Notes under the pieces: generated by a model
Database searches by the model: none
Told to the model about the DNA's origin: nothing
What the model saw: the letters and a program-made list of their open reading frames with translations, nothing else
Position numbers and translations under genes: made by a program
Shown: piece by piece, positions 24,101 to 31,887 of the stretch
Layout of the letters: every line of letters starts with the position of its first letter
How positions within the stretch are numbered: position 1 is the first letter of the stretch
Assembly: GCF_010548375.1 (NCBI RefSeq)
Contig: NZ_JAAGLY010000005.1
Span: 496,001 to 560,000 of the forward strand
Direction: 5' to 3'
DNA: 64,000 bases
Source of the DNA: Streptomyces sp. SID13726
GTDB lineage: Bacteria; Actinomycetota; Actinomycetes; Streptomycetales; Streptomycetaceae

Positions 24101-24531
24101 CCGGCAGCACGGCCGTCCGGCACACGGCACACTCCGGCATCGGCCGCGCCCACCTCACCCTCGGCGAACCGGCCGCCGCAGTCCCGCACTTCGAGACGAG
24201 CCTGCGTCTCCTCGACGACCTCGCCGACTGGCCCAGCGAGTCCCGGACCCGTCTCCACCTGGTCCGCGCCCTGCGCCTGCTGGGCCATGCCGACCGAGCC
24301 GACGCCGAGTGCACGGAGCTGCTGCGCCGCGCGGACGCCCGCACCGACCGCCGCACCGGCGCCCTCGCCCGCCACCAGCACGGTCTCCTGCTGCGCGAGC
24401 GGGGCCGGACGGAGGAGGCGTACGAGCAGTGGCGGGCCGCCCTCGACGCGCTGGAGGGTACGGACGAGCAGGCGGTCCGGCACGAACTCCGGGAGCTGCT
24501 GGGCGAGTCGGACCCGGGGGACCCGCGCTGA
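21187..24531 (+). CDS. AfsR-like SARP transcriptional regulator with NB-ARC and TPRs
   Basis: The protein has about 1114 residues. It starts with a winged-helix SARP domain (LRFGLLGPPILYDG, then SRKLRILLAALLLEAGRVV), followed by a bacterial transcriptional activation domain ending HPLRESYHRQLMLALHRTGR (about residues 95-245). A Pro/Gly-rich linker runs from about 250 to 385. The NB-ARC ATPase has VSGMAGVGKSALALHVA near residue 414 and TLMVLDDAAS (Walker B) near 500, and tetratricopeptide-like repeats run from about 830 to the end. The architecture matches AfsR, a pleiotropic activator of secondary metabolism. I choose the ATG at 21187; GTG codons at 21175 and 21184 in the same frame are possible, and none has a strong ribosome binding site. 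Confidence 0.9.
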   Translation: MGRGSQSGLRFGLLGPPILYDGDGDAGVRVVGSRKLRILLAALLLEAGRVVSAESLKDALWGSAPPASAQASLHNHVSRLRRLLDDPDRLRAVGPGYVLRVAPGELDVQVFEARVAAARAAHAVADWPGTVRACAFALALWRGAPLGGVPSELAGYALVQRLEEARLLLLEWRYDAELAVPDTRADALVPALSALAAEHPLRESYHRQLMLALHRTGRQAEALAVHRDLRTRLVEELGVEPGPGVREAHVEVLRAGSSTGGDRDRQDEGGGTGTGGGVAPASRRSDPTGGHRAAGRGAADETPGPHRTTPPRSFPADATREEPPPAGELPRHAPEGPSSAVPLSSSGAEGPPSGTQPPSPEVEGPDSDPTPPTPLQYPRPAQLPPPPGHFTGRVDTREDLRRALAPGDRPAVGVVSGMAGVGKSALALHVAHGMRERFPDGQLYVHLQGASPGMTPLTPSQALTALLRDLGVDPRTIPEHPDAAAALLRSLLAPTRTLMVLDDAASAAQVRPLLPGGHGCAVIVTSRSPLTALDDAHRFPLTPLSAEESADLLQALSGRPDPAAPGTPGTASAPADARTAVDATHPLIELTGRLPLALRVVAARLAARHALTPDVLADQLAATEDRLRHLEYDDLSVRRSLAVAHDALAASGRRTDRDAALALCRIGALDLPAYGVPLVARLLGTDESRAEDALDRLVDVALLEETAYGRYAPHGLVRDFARELAGARHAPDIARTALRWYAAVAERVLTALVEPGPDLDDRRRPTAAQPPEHAAHVLAIPPFESAERAFAWGESELENVVALAERHLDTPDERAAAHVSTLLRLLAPFLRRSGRVAETETLGRIALAVARRLGDEAAEACALTDLAGLHLLTGRPGDALALTDRALTIWRRLGEVSRTRRCLDDRGLLLEVLGRYAESAEALRQSLAHSRELNDPHGEAVTRGHLGDLYEHTDPRAALAQHRRSLAIGEDTGSTAVRHTAHSGIGRAHLTLGEPAAAVPHFETSLRLLDDLADWPSESRTRLHLVRALRLLGHADRADAECTELLRRADARTDRRTGALARHQHGLLLRERGRTEEAYEQWRAALDALEGTDEQAVRHELRELLGESDPGDPR

Positions 24532-26220
24532 TCACTTGGCGTCGGCATAGCACTCCACCACCGCCGTCGTGAACGGGAACCGCACCGGCGTCGCCCCGAA
24601 CGTCAGCCGCCCCGCCAGGTCCGACGCCTCCCGGATCGCCGCCACCACCGCCTCGGCCTCCTCCTCGGGACAGTGCACGATCACCTCGTCGTGCTGGAAG
24701 AAGACCAGCTCGGCCGCCATCCCCGCACAGGCCTGGCGCAGCGCGGCAAGCAGCAGCAGGGCCCAGTCGGCGGCACTGCCCTGCACGACGAAGTTGCGGG
24801 CGAAACGGCCCCGGGCACGGGAGTTGGTGGACGCGTAGCCCGGCATCCAGCCCTCCTCGGCGGGCTGTCCGGACGGCTCGTCCTGCGGGATGCCGGCCTC
24901 CTCCCCGGCGTCACCGGCCCCGGCCGCAGGCGGGCACGTCCGCCCCAGCCAGGTCCGCACCAGCCGGCCCTCCTCGCCCGCGCGGGCCGCGTCGTCGACG
25001 TAGGCCACCGCCTTGGGGAAGCGGCGTCGGAGCGCGGCGAGGTTCTTCAGCCCGTCGCCCGAGGTCTGGCCGTAGACCGCGCCGAGCACGGCGAGCTTGG
25101 CCTGGTCGCGGTCGCCGGAGAAGGCCCGGTCGGAGACGGACTGGTACAGGTCGGTCGCCCGGCCCGCCACCTCCATCAGCCCGGGGTCGCGGGAGATCGC
25201 GGCGAGGACGCGCGGCTCCATCTGGTCGGCGTCGGCGACGACCAGCCGCCAGCCCGGGTCGGCGACCACGGCGCGGCGGATCACCTTGGGGATCTGAAGG
25301 GCGCCCCCGCCGTTGGTGACCCAGCGGCCGGTGACGGTCCCGCCCGCCTGGAACTCGGGCCGGAACCGGCCGTCCCGCACCCAGTCCTGGAGCCAGGACC
25401 AGCCGTGGGCGACCCAGATGCGGTACAGCTTCTTGTACTCGATCAGCGGCTTCACGGCCGGGTGGTCGACGGACTCGATCTCCCAGCGCCGGGTCGAGCG
25501 CACCTTGATCCCGGCCTGCGCGAACGCCTTGACGACATCGGCCGGCAGATCGGGCCGCACCCGGCGCCCGAAGGCCCCGGACACCTCGTCGGCGAGCTCG
25601 GCCAGCCGCCGGGGCTCACCGCCGCCGGCATACCGCTCGCCGAGCAGTTCGTGCAGCACCCGGCGGTGGGTCTCGGCGCTCCACGGCAGCCCGGCGCGGT
25701 TCATCTCGGCGGCCACCAGCATCCCCGCCGACTCCGCCGCGGTCAGCAGCCGCATCCGGTCGGGGTGCGCGGTGGTGTCGTGCCGGCGCAGCTGGTCGGC
25801 GTAGACCTCGACGAGGTCGGTCAGCGGGAGGTGGACGCTCTGCGGCTCGAAGAGGGAGGACTGCGAGCCCGGTTCGGCCGAGCGCTGGGGCGGGTCGGGC
25901 GGTACCGGGCCGCCGCGGAGCCGGGCCAGGGCGGCGGCGGCCGAGCGGGGTTCGCCGTACCTCCCCGCGTGGCCGAGCAGCAGGGTCTCGGCGTCCTCGA
26001 CGTCGTAGCACCGCTCCACCCGCACCCCCGCGGCGAGCAGTCGCGGATAGACCTCGGCGGTGGACCGCCACACCCACCGCGCCACCTCGGGCCGCCCCCG
26101 CACGGCCTCCCCGAGGTCCCGCTCCCGCCTGACCGGCCCGGCGGGCAGCCCGTCCGGACCGAGGGGGGCGAGCTCCACGCCACCGTCCTCGGCCGGAGCG
26201 AGCGCCCAGCGATCGGTCAT
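24532..26220 (-). CDS. Family A DNA polymerase with degenerate exonuclease domain
   Basis: The 562-residue protein is the bifunctional 3'-5' exonuclease/polymerase-like paralogue of Pol I found in actinomycetes. The polymerase motifs are VVADADQMEPRVLA (motif A), RDQAKLAVLGAVYGQTSGDG (motif B helix with Lys and Tyr) and FFQHDEVIVHCP (motif C, HDE). The N-terminal 200 residues are only weakly exonuclease-like, and no 5'-3' exonuclease domain is present. A likely role is repair synthesis. Its stop codon abuts the SARP stop directly (TGATCA), so the genes converge with no gap. The ATG at 26220 is well placed; longer frames upstream are antisense to the DUF2786 gene. Confidence 0.9.
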   Translation of the reverse strand: MTDRWALAPAEDGGVELAPLGPDGLPAGPVRRERDLGEAVRGRPEVARWVWRSTAEVYPRLLAAGVRVERCYDVEDAETLLLGHAGRYGEPRSAAAALARLRGGPVPPDPPQRSAEPGSQSSLFEPQSVHLPLTDLVEVYADQLRRHDTTAHPDRMRLLTAAESAGMLVAAEMNRAGLPWSAETHRRVLHELLGERYAGGGEPRRLAELADEVSGAFGRRVRPDLPADVVKAFAQAGIKVRSTRRWEIESVDHPAVKPLIEYKKLYRIWVAHGWSWLQDWVRDGRFRPEFQAGGTVTGRWVTNGGGALQIPKVIRRAVVADPGWRLVVADADQMEPRVLAAISRDPGLMEVAGRATDLYQSVSDRAFSGDRDQAKLAVLGAVYGQTSGDGLKNLAALRRRFPKAVAYVDDAARAGEEGRLVRTWLGRTCPPAAGAGDAGEEAGIPQDEPSGQPAEEGWMPGYASTNSRARGRFARNFVVQGSAADWALLLLAALRQACAGMAAELVFFQHDEVIVHCPEEEAEAVVAAIREASDLAGRLTFGATPVRFPFTTAVVECYADAK

Positions 26221-26364
26221 GTCTGCGAGTGTCGCAGGAGGGTCTGACAACGGACCTTCCGGACACAGCGAGACGCGGCCGGACGCAGTCAGGCTCCGCC
26301 GGACGCCGCCGGAGGGGACCGGCCCTCCCTGCGCTCGTCTCACCGGGAGTGAGACGATCCCCCG

Positions 26365-27585
26365 GTGAGCAGCAGCGGACACAACGGCAGGGACGGCGGC
26401 ACAGGCGGCCCCACAGGCGACGGCCCGCACCCCGCCACCACCGTCGACCGCGCCTTCCGCACCGCCCTCTACGCCGACGACGACACCGCACTCGACACCG
26501 GCGCCTCCCTCCTCGCCTCCGACCCCGCGTCGGACACCGAACTGGCCCGGCGCGGCAGGGAGTTCGTGGCCCAGGCCTGGCGGCGCGGCTGGCAGCCCGC
26601 CGACGTCGTACGGATCGTGCGGCGCGAGCTGGACGACGTACACGTACGCGTGGCCGCCGCCCTGATCCGCGCCCAGGCCCCGGACGACCGCCCGCGCGGC
26701 CACCGCTGGGCCGCCCAGCTGGCCGAGCTGGCCCAGCCGGACGAGACCGACGACAGCGCGGGCCGCCCCGCCCGCGCCGACCGCTTCACGCACGCGACCG
26801 CCGTACTGGAGCTGTACCGCCTGCTGCTGCGCCTGCCCGCGCTGGAACCGCTGGACGATCCCCGGCACGGGCACAAGGCACAGCAGGAAGGGCACCGCAA
26901 AGGCGACTCCCGCATGCTCACCCGCATCCGCGCCCTCCTCGCCAAGGCGGAGGCGACCGACTATCCGGCGGAGGCGGAGGCGCTCACCGAGAGGGCGCAG
27001 CAGCTGATGGCCCGGCACAGTGTCGACGAGGCGCTGCTGGACGCGCGGGCGCCCTCGAAGGACGCTCCGGGTGCTTGCCGGATCGGGGTCGAGCCGCCGT
27101 ACGAGCAGGCCAAGGCGGTGCTGCTGGACGCGGTCGCGACGGCCAACCACTGCCGGGCGGTGTGGAACGAACCGTTCGGCTTCTCCACGGTCGTCGGATT
27201 CGAGGCCGACCTGGAGGTGGTCGAACTCCTGTACACCTCGCTGCTGGTGCAGGCGCAGTCCGCGATGGCGAAGGCGGAGGCGGCCCAGCGCGCGGGTGGC
27301 CGCAAGCGCACCAAGACCTTCCGGCAGTCCTTCCTCGCGGCCTACGCCCACCGCGTCGGCGACCGTCTGCGGGCCGCCGCCGAGACCCCGGTGACCGACG
27401 ATCTGCTCCCGGTCCTCGCCTCCCGTGCGGTCGCGGTCACCGACCACACGGACCGCATGTTCCCGCGGACCACGACGACCCGGCTGCGGGGCGTCAGCGA
27501 CGAGGCGGGCTGGACGGAGGGCGCGGAGGCGGCCGACCGGGCGCAGGTCGCGAACCGCCCCCGGCTCAGTCGCCGGCCTGAGTGA
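26365..27585 (+). CDS. DUF2786 domain protein
   Basis: The 406-residue protein contains MLTRIRALLAKAEATDYPAEAEALTERAQQ (shortened) around residues 184-215, the DUF2786 signature, also called the McrBC-linked or phage-associated helical domain. The flanking regions are helical and charged, with no catalytic motif I recognise. Function is unknown. The GTG start at 26365 is divergent from the polymerase gene. Its 3' end overlaps the convergent lipoprotein gene by 20 bp. Confidence 0.8.
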   Translation: MSSSGHNGRDGGTGGPTGDGPHPATTVDRAFRTALYADDDTALDTGASLLASDPASDTELARRGREFVAQAWRRGWQPADVVRIVRRELDDVHVRVAAALIRAQAPDDRPRGHRWAAQLAELAQPDETDDSAGRPARADRFTHATAVLELYRLLLRLPALEPLDDPRHGHKAQQEGHRKGDSRMLTRIRALLAKAEATDYPAEAEALTERAQQLMARHSVDEALLDARAPSKDAPGACRIGVEPPYEQAKAVLLDAVATANHCRAVWNEPFGFSTVVGFEADLEVVELLYTSLLVQAQSAMAKAEAAQRAGGRKRTKTFRQSFLAAYAHRVGDRLRAAAETPVTDDLLPVLASRAVAVTDHTDRMFPRTTTTRLRGVSDEAGWTEGAEAADRAQVANRPRLSRRPE

Positions 27586-28081
27586 AGGCGCTGACCGAGG
27601 CCTTGAGGTCACCGGGGTTGTCCCCGGCCTGGACCGGGCCGTACGGCCACTTGTAGCTCCGCTGGTCGGGGGCGCCCGGCAGGCTGATCTTCAGCGTCTT
27701 GACGTCCATCACATCCGAGCCGCCCGTCTTCCCGCGCTCGTAGGTGATCGTGAAGGTGGCGGTGTCGCCCTTGGCCAGGGTCAGTTTCTGCGACTTGGCG
27801 CCCGCCGTCGGCTGGAGGTTCGTCGACTCGTCCGCGGCGTACAGGTCGATGCCCGGGAAGCCCTCCAGCGTGCAGGGGGCGCTCGGGTTGGTGAGCGTGA
27901 CGGGCACGTCACCGGTGTCCCCGGCGGCCGGCGCCACATTGGCGGGACCGACCTCCATGTGCAGCACCCCGATCTTGCAGCCCTTGCCACCCCCGCCGGA
28001 GGCCTTGTCACCCCCGTCGTCACAGGCGGTCAGAAGCAGAGCGGCGGCGAGGGCGGTGACGGCGAGGGGGGCGGCGCGCAT
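27566..28081 (-). CDS. DUF4232-type lipoprotein
   Basis: The 171-residue protein begins with a lipoprotein signal (MRAAPLAVTALAAALLLTAC, lipobox LTAC with Cys20). The mature part has CKIGVLHMEVGPANVAP, VPVTLTNPSAPCTLEGFPGI and GDTATFTITYE, a DUF4232-like beta domain with a likely disulfide. It should be anchored outside the membrane; function is unknown. I prefer the ATG at 28081 with AGAGGA upstream over the ATG at 28114, which would put extra residues before the signal. Confidence 0.8.
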   Translation of the reverse strand: MRAAPLAVTALAAALLLTACDDGGDKASGGGGKGCKIGVLHMEVGPANVAPAAGDTGDVPVTLTNPSAPCTLEGFPGIDLYAADESTNLQPTAGAKSQKLTLAKGDTATFTITYERGKTGGSDVMDVKTLKISLPGAPDQRSYKWPYGPVQAGDNPGDLKASVSAFTQAGD

Positions 28082-28150
28082 GTGAAGTCCTCTGATGTGA
28101 GCGATCCGGTGCATGGATCATCACCCATGAAGTGCCCCCACGGTCGCCCA

Positions 28151-29060
28151 CCCCCACCGAAGTCCCCGCCACGCCCCCAGGTCCAACGAAGCCTCCACTA
28201 CGGCTTCAGGCCCGACGAAGCCTCCACTACGGCTTCAGGCCCGACGAAGCCTCCACTACGGCTTCAGGCCCAACGAAGCCTCCACTACGCCCCGAGGCCC
28301 GCCGAGTCTCTCCGCTATGCCCCGGGACCCGCCGAAGCCTTCGCGACGCCCCGCGGCCTGCCGAATCTCCCCGCCAAGCCCCGGAGCCGGCCAGAGCCCT
28401 CTGCCACGCCCCAGTTCCACCGAAGCCTTCGCTGCGACCCGAAGCCCGCTGAAACTCTTCGCCACGCCCCTGTGGCTCGCCGATTCTCTCTGCTATGCCC
28501 GGGGCTCGCCGAGGCCTTCGTGACGACCCGCGGTCTGCCGAAGCTTTCCGCCAAGCCCCGGGGCCGACGGAAGCCTTCGCTACGATCCGAAGCCCGCTGA
28601 AACTCTTCGCACGCCCCCGTGGCTCGCCGAATCTCTCCGCCAAGCCCGAGGCTCGCCGAAGCCTTCGCGACGACTCGCGGTCTGCCGATTCTCTCCGCCA
28701 AGCCCCGGGGCCGGCCGGAGCCTTCCGCCACGCTCCCAGGTCCGCCGAAGCCTTCGCGCTACGCCCCGAAGCCCGCTGAAACTCTTCGCCACGCTCCCGT
28801 GGCTCGCCGAATCTCTCCGCTAAGCCCCGGGTCCCGCCGGAGCCTTGGGTCATGCTCCCAGGTCCGCCGAAGCCTTCGCGACGCCCCGCGGCCCGCCGAA
28901 TCTCCCCGCCAAGTCCCGGGGCCCGCCGGAGCCTTCCACCACGCTCCCCCGGGTCCACCGAAGCCTTCGCGACGACCCGAGGCCCGCCGAAACTCTCCGC
29001 CACGCCCCGACGCCCGCCGAAGCCCGCCCCCTACCCCCGAGGCCCCCGCTAAGACCCCCA
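28151..29060. repeat. Degenerate 29-30 bp minisatellite, about 30 units
   Basis: The whole gap between two convergently read lipoprotein genes is a tandem array with a 28-31 bp period. The commonest core is GCCGAAGCCTTCGCGACGCCC, quoted in shortened form as CCGAAGCCTTCGCGACGCC. Variants include CCGAATCTCTCCGCCAAGC and GCTGAAACTCTTCGCCACG. Four left-end units (28179-28290) are almost identical, while the rest have drifted. Many units carry a near-dyad CGAAG-CTTCG. A 29-bp period is not a multiple of three, so the long frames that cross it are unlikely to be genes. Confidence 0.92.
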
Positions 29061-29068
29061 CCCCCCCG

Positions 29069-29575
29069 CTAAGACCCCAACCCCACCGTAGGCAACCCAC
29101 TCGGCAACTGCCCGCCCTCAGACCGTGTGAACGTCTCGGTGCCGAGACCACCCGTCCACTTCACCTTCAGCGTGGTCTTGTCCACCGACTCGACGGCCCC
29201 GTCGGCCCGGTCCTTGCTGCCGTCCGTGCACTTGAGGCGGATGGTGTCCGTGCTCGCGCTGCCGGTGCACACCGAGCCGCCGGTGGCGAAGAGGGCGGCG
29301 CGGTCGCCGTTGACGACCAGCGCCACCGCCTTGCCCTCGGTGGTGGCGAGCCAGCTGCCCGCCACCTCACCGGCCGCTCCCGACGCCGTACCACCACTCG
29401 TGGAGGAGGAGGCGGACGCGCTGGAGCTGGGCGACGAGGTGTCGTCGGAGTTGTCGGAGTCCCCGCCACCACTGCACGCGCTCAACGCCAGCACACCCAC
29501 GAGCCCCACGGCGGCGAGCCCCGCCCGCCGACGGGACACCGTGTGCGAGAAGCGCGAGAGGATCGCCGAATTCAC
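29069..29575 (-). CDS. Secreted lipoprotein with Ser-rich linker
   Basis: The 168-residue protein has a basic N-terminus, a hydrophobic helix LAAVGLVGVLALSAC (lipobox LSAC near residue 34), a Ser/Thr/Gly/Asp linker of about 40 residues, and a small domain with two cysteines (GGSVCTG and RLKCTDG). A surface lipoprotein of unknown function is likely. The GTG at 29575 has GGAG 6 nt upstream and is preferred over the TTG at 29587. It may be transcribed with the S14/L28 genes, since only 66 nt separate it from rpsN. Confidence 0.75.
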   Translation of the reverse strand: MNSAILSRFSHTVSRRRAGLAAVGLVGVLALSACSGGGDSDNSDDTSSPSSSASASSSTSGGTASGAAGEVAGSWLATTEGKAVALVVNGDRAALFATGGSVCTGSASTDTIRLKCTDGSKDRADGAVESVDKTTLKVKWTGGLGTETFTRSEGGQLPSGLPTVGLGS

Positions 29576-29641
29576 CGGAAGCTCCAAGCTGTAGCGGACG
29601 GGCGAACGATCGCAGCAAGCTATCAGGGCCCGCCGTGAGAC

Positions 29642-29947
29642 CTACCAGGAAGACTTGCGAACACCTGGCAGATATCCCGCGTGCGCCTGCTCCCGCAGAC
29701 CGACCCGGGAGAGTCCGAAGGCCCGGAAGTAGCCGCGCGGGCGCCCGTCCACCTGGTCCCGGTTACGCACGCGCGTGGCGCTCGCGTCCCGCGGCTGGCG
29801 CCGCAACTCCCGCTGTGCCGCGAGCCGTTCCTCCTCTGTCGAGGACGGCCGGCGGATGATCTCCTTCAGCTCGGCCCGCCGCTCGGCGTACCGCGCGACG
29901 ACCTCCTGGCGCTGCTCGTTCCTCGCGATCTTGCTCTTCTTCGCCAT
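29642..29947 (-). CDS. rpsN: Zinc-free 30S ribosomal protein S14
   Basis: The 101-residue protein is the long, cysteine-free form of S14: MAKKSKIARNEQRQEVVARY at the start and GRPRGYFRAFGLSRVGLREQ near residue 70, with no CxxC zinc knuckle. Actinomycetes keep this paralogue for zinc starvation, when it replaces the zinc-binding S14 so that zinc can be released. It follows L28 by 39 nt and is probably in the same Zur-controlled transcript. Confidence 0.97.
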   Translation of the reverse strand: MAKKSKIARNEQRQEVVARYAERRAELKEIIRRPSSTEEERLAAQRELRRQPRDASATRVRNRDQVDGRPRGYFRAFGLSRVGLREQAHAGYLPGVRKSSW

Positions 29948-29986
29948 ACCCGTTTCTCCCTTTTGTTCCTTTTCTCCCTCGAATCC

Positions 29987-30223
29987 TCAGACCCGCACAC
30001 CGCGCGCGCGGATCCGCGCCACGGCCGCCTCGACGCCGATCGAGTCGACGGTCTTGATGCCCTTCGTGCTCAGCCGCAGCCGCACATGGCGGCCCTCGCT
30101 GGGCAACCAGTAGCGCTTGGACTGGATGTTGGGGTCGAAGCGGCGCGAAGTACGCCGGTGGGAGTGGGAGATGCGGTTGCCGAAGCCCGGCTGGGCCCCG
30201 GTCAGCATGCAGTGGGCGGACAC
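29987..30223 (-). CDS. rpmB: 50S ribosomal protein L28, zinc-independent paralogue
   Basis: The 78-residue protein begins MSAHCMLTGAQPGFGNRISH and contains KRYWLPSEGRHVRLRLSTKGI, standard L28. It lacks paired CxxC motifs (a single Cys remains), so it should not bind structural zinc. I chose the GTG at 30223 because AGGTG lies 8 nt upstream and the length equals L28 orthologues. It is the first gene leftward from the Zur box. Confidence 0.95.
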   Translation of the reverse strand: MSAHCMLTGAQPGFGNRISHSHRRTSRRFDPNIQSKRYWLPSEGRHVRLRLSTKGIKTVDSIGVEAAVARIRARGVRV

Positions 30224-30257
30224 AGGTGATGCACCTCTCTCGAAGCGGGTGTGTAAA

Positions 30258-30272
30258 TGGAATTCATTTTCA
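30258..30272. promoter_or_regulatory. Zur box between divergent L28 and L33 genes
   Basis: TGGAATTCATTTTCA, read on the other strand as TGAAAATGAATTCCA, matches the Streptomyces Zur palindrome TGAAAATGATTTTCA as I know it at 13 of 15 positions. It lies between rpmB (minus) and rpmG (plus). In this well-known arrangement Zur with zinc represses zinc-free ribosomal paralogues. One site could control both directions. Confidence 0.85.
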
Positions 30273-30273
30273 G

Positions 30274-30279
30274 TAAGAT
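30274..30279 (+). promoter_or_regulatory. -10 element of rpmG (probably leaderless)
   Basis: TAAGAT lies 6 nt before the rpmG ATG. A start site about 7 nt downstream would coincide with the A of the start codon. No Shine-Dalgarno sequence precedes this ATG, which agrees with a leaderless mRNA. The Zur box sits just upstream, covering the spacer. Confidence 0.5.
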
Positions 30280-30285
30280 AGCAGC

Positions 30286-30450
30286 ATGGCACGCAACGAA
30301 CTCCGTCCGGTCATCAAGCTCCGGTCCACCGCAGGGACCGGCTTCACCTACGTGACCCGCAAGAACCGCCGCAACGACCCGGACCGTATGACCCTGCGGA
30401 AGTACGACCCGGTCGCCGGCCGCCACGTCGACTTCCGAGAGGAGCGCTGA
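30286..30450 (+). CDS. rpmG: Zinc-free 50S ribosomal protein L33
   Basis: The 54-residue protein (MARNELRPVIKLRSTAGTG at the start, YVTRKNRRNDPDRMTLRKYDP in the middle, shortened) is L33 of normal length. It has no cysteine at all, so it is the zinc-independent form. It is the first gene rightward from the Zur box and probably leads an rpmG-rpmE2-cobW-rpsR transcript. Confidence 0.97.
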   Translation: MARNELRPVIKLRSTAGTGFTYVTRKNRRNDPDRMTLRKYDPVAGRHVDFREER

Positions 30451-30455
30451 CCCTC

Positions 30456-30704
30456 ATGCGCCAGGGAATCCACCCCGCCTACGGCCCCGTCGTCTTCCGT
30501 GACCGTGCCGCGAACTACGCCTTCCTGACCCGCTCGACCATGACGAGCGAGAAGACGGTCGAGTGGGAGGACGGCCACACCTACCCGGTCGTGGACGTCG
30601 AGATCTCGAACGTCAGCCACCCCTTCTACACGGGTACCGCGCGCGTGCTGGACACCGCCGGACGCGTGGAGCGCTTCGAGCGCCGGTACGGAAAGAAGGG
30701 CTGA
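30456..30704 (+). CDS. rpmE2: 50S ribosomal protein L31 type B
   Basis: The 82-residue protein begins MRQGIHPAYGPVVFRDRAAN and has EISNVSHPFYTG near residue 50, typical of the type B L31 without the CxxC zinc site. It follows rpmG by 5 nt and has GAGGAG inside the end of rpmG as ribosome binding site. Its stop overlaps the next start as TGATG. It replaces zinc-containing L31 under zinc limitation. Confidence 0.97.
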   Translation: MRQGIHPAYGPVVFRDRAANYAFLTRSTMTSEKTVEWEDGHTYPVVDVEISNVSHPFYTGTARVLDTAGRVERFERRYGKKG

Positions 30705-31882
30705 TGCTCTCCGTCGTGATCGTCGGCGGGCTGCACGCCGACGCCCGCAGAGCGGCCGTCGAACGGCTCCTCGTCGACGTGCCGGGCAGTGTCGTCCTCC
30801 ACCACGACCTGGCGACGGCCGCGGCCGGCACCGTCGTACGGACGATCCGCGACGCCACCGGCACGTTGTCCGCGGGCGAGACGCCCCTGGTCAACGACTG
30901 CGCCTGCTGCGCGCTCCGGGAGGACCTGGTCCCGGAGCTGCGCCGGCTGGACGAGGCCGGGACGCTCCGCCTCGCGGTCGTCGAACTGTGGGACTCCGTC
31001 GAGCCCAAGGCCATGGCCGAGGTCGTCGCCGCCGGCGGGCTCACCGTCACCGGCGTGATCACCGCCGTAGACCCGGCGCTCGTGCTGCCGTACCTCGGCA
31101 ACGGCGACGACCTCGCCGAGCGCGGCCTGGCCGCCGCGGCCACCGACCAGCGCACGGTCGCGGACACCTTCGCGCGCCAGCTGGAGTACGCCCCCGTCCT
31201 CGCCGTCCTCGACTCCCCGGAGGCAGACGAGGAGGACCGCGAGCTGCTCGCGCAGCTCCATCCGACCGCCCGCCAGGTCCCGATCGCGGGCGGCCACCCG
31301 ACGGACCTGGCGGGCTCGCGCTATCCCCTACGGCCCTCCGCGCACGCGCCGCTGGCCCGGGCCGCCCTCGCCGGCTTCGACGTGGACTCCGCGGCGGCGG
31401 CCCAGCACCCGGCCTGCGCCCTGCTCCCCACCGAGGCCGACGCGCACGGCGTCTCCACCCTGGTCTGGCACCGCCGCCGCCCCTTCCACCCGGAGCGGCT
31501 CTACGACGCGCTGGAGGACATCACCTGCGCGGCCGCCCGCAGCCGGGGCCGGTTCTGGCTCGCCGACAAGCCGGACGTGCTGCTGCACTGGGACGCGGCC
31601 GGCGGCGCCCTGTGCGTGGAGAGCGCGGGGCCCTGGCTCGCGTCCCTGCCGGACGCGGCCTGGGACATGGTCCCGCCGGTGCGCCGGGCCGCCGCCGCCA
31701 TGGACTGGCACGCCGAGCACGGCGACTGCTGCCAGCACCTCGTCTTCACCTCGCCCGGCCTCGACCGCGACGGGCTCGAACGGCTCCTGGAGTCCTGCCT
31801 GTTGACCGACGCCGAGTACGCCGCCGGGCGCGACGCCTGGAAGCGGTTGCCGCCCGCCTTCGACACCCTCCTGGAGGTCTGA
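30704..31882 (+). CDS. CobW/COG0523-family protein with degenerate P-loop
   Basis: The 392-residue protein has the COG0523 layout: an N-terminal GTPase-like domain with the metal motif NDCACCALREDLV (CxCC) near residue 63, ELWDSVEPKAMAEVV near 100, and a C-terminal domain with WHAEHGDCCQHLVF. These proteins are thought to be zinc metallochaperones, and Zur control here fits. The Walker A position reads VVIVGGLHADARRAAVERLL, with no GKT, so ordinary GTP binding is doubtful. The ATG at 30704 overlaps the rpmE2 stop. It is coupled to the ribosomal genes on both sides. Confidence 0.88.
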   Translation: MLSVVIVGGLHADARRAAVERLLVDVPGSVVLHHDLATAAAGTVVRTIRDATGTLSAGETPLVNDCACCALREDLVPELRRLDEAGTLRLAVVELWDSVEPKAMAEVVAAGGLTVTGVITAVDPALVLPYLGNGDDLAERGLAAAATDQRTVADTFARQLEYAPVLAVLDSPEADEEDRELLAQLHPTARQVPIAGGHPTDLAGSRYPLRPSAHAPLARAALAGFDVDSAAAAQHPACALLPTEADAHGVSTLVWHRRRPFHPERLYDALEDITCAAARSRGRFWLADKPDVLLHWDAAGGALCVESAGPWLASLPDAAWDMVPPVRRAAAAMDWHAEHGDCCQHLVFTSPGLDRDGLERLLESCLLTDAEYAAGRDAWKRLPPAFDTLLEV

Positions 31883-31887
31883 CCCGT

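Noticed and set aside
28227..29003. Long open frames on both strands across the minisatellite (up to about 340 codons)
   Set aside because: They arise because the GC-rich repeat lacks stop codons. The period is not a multiple of three, the protein would shift register between units, and there is no ribosome binding site.
28151..29060. CRISPR array
   Set aside because: Units are contiguous and degenerate with a 28-31 bp period. There are no unique spacers of constant length and no cas genes nearby.
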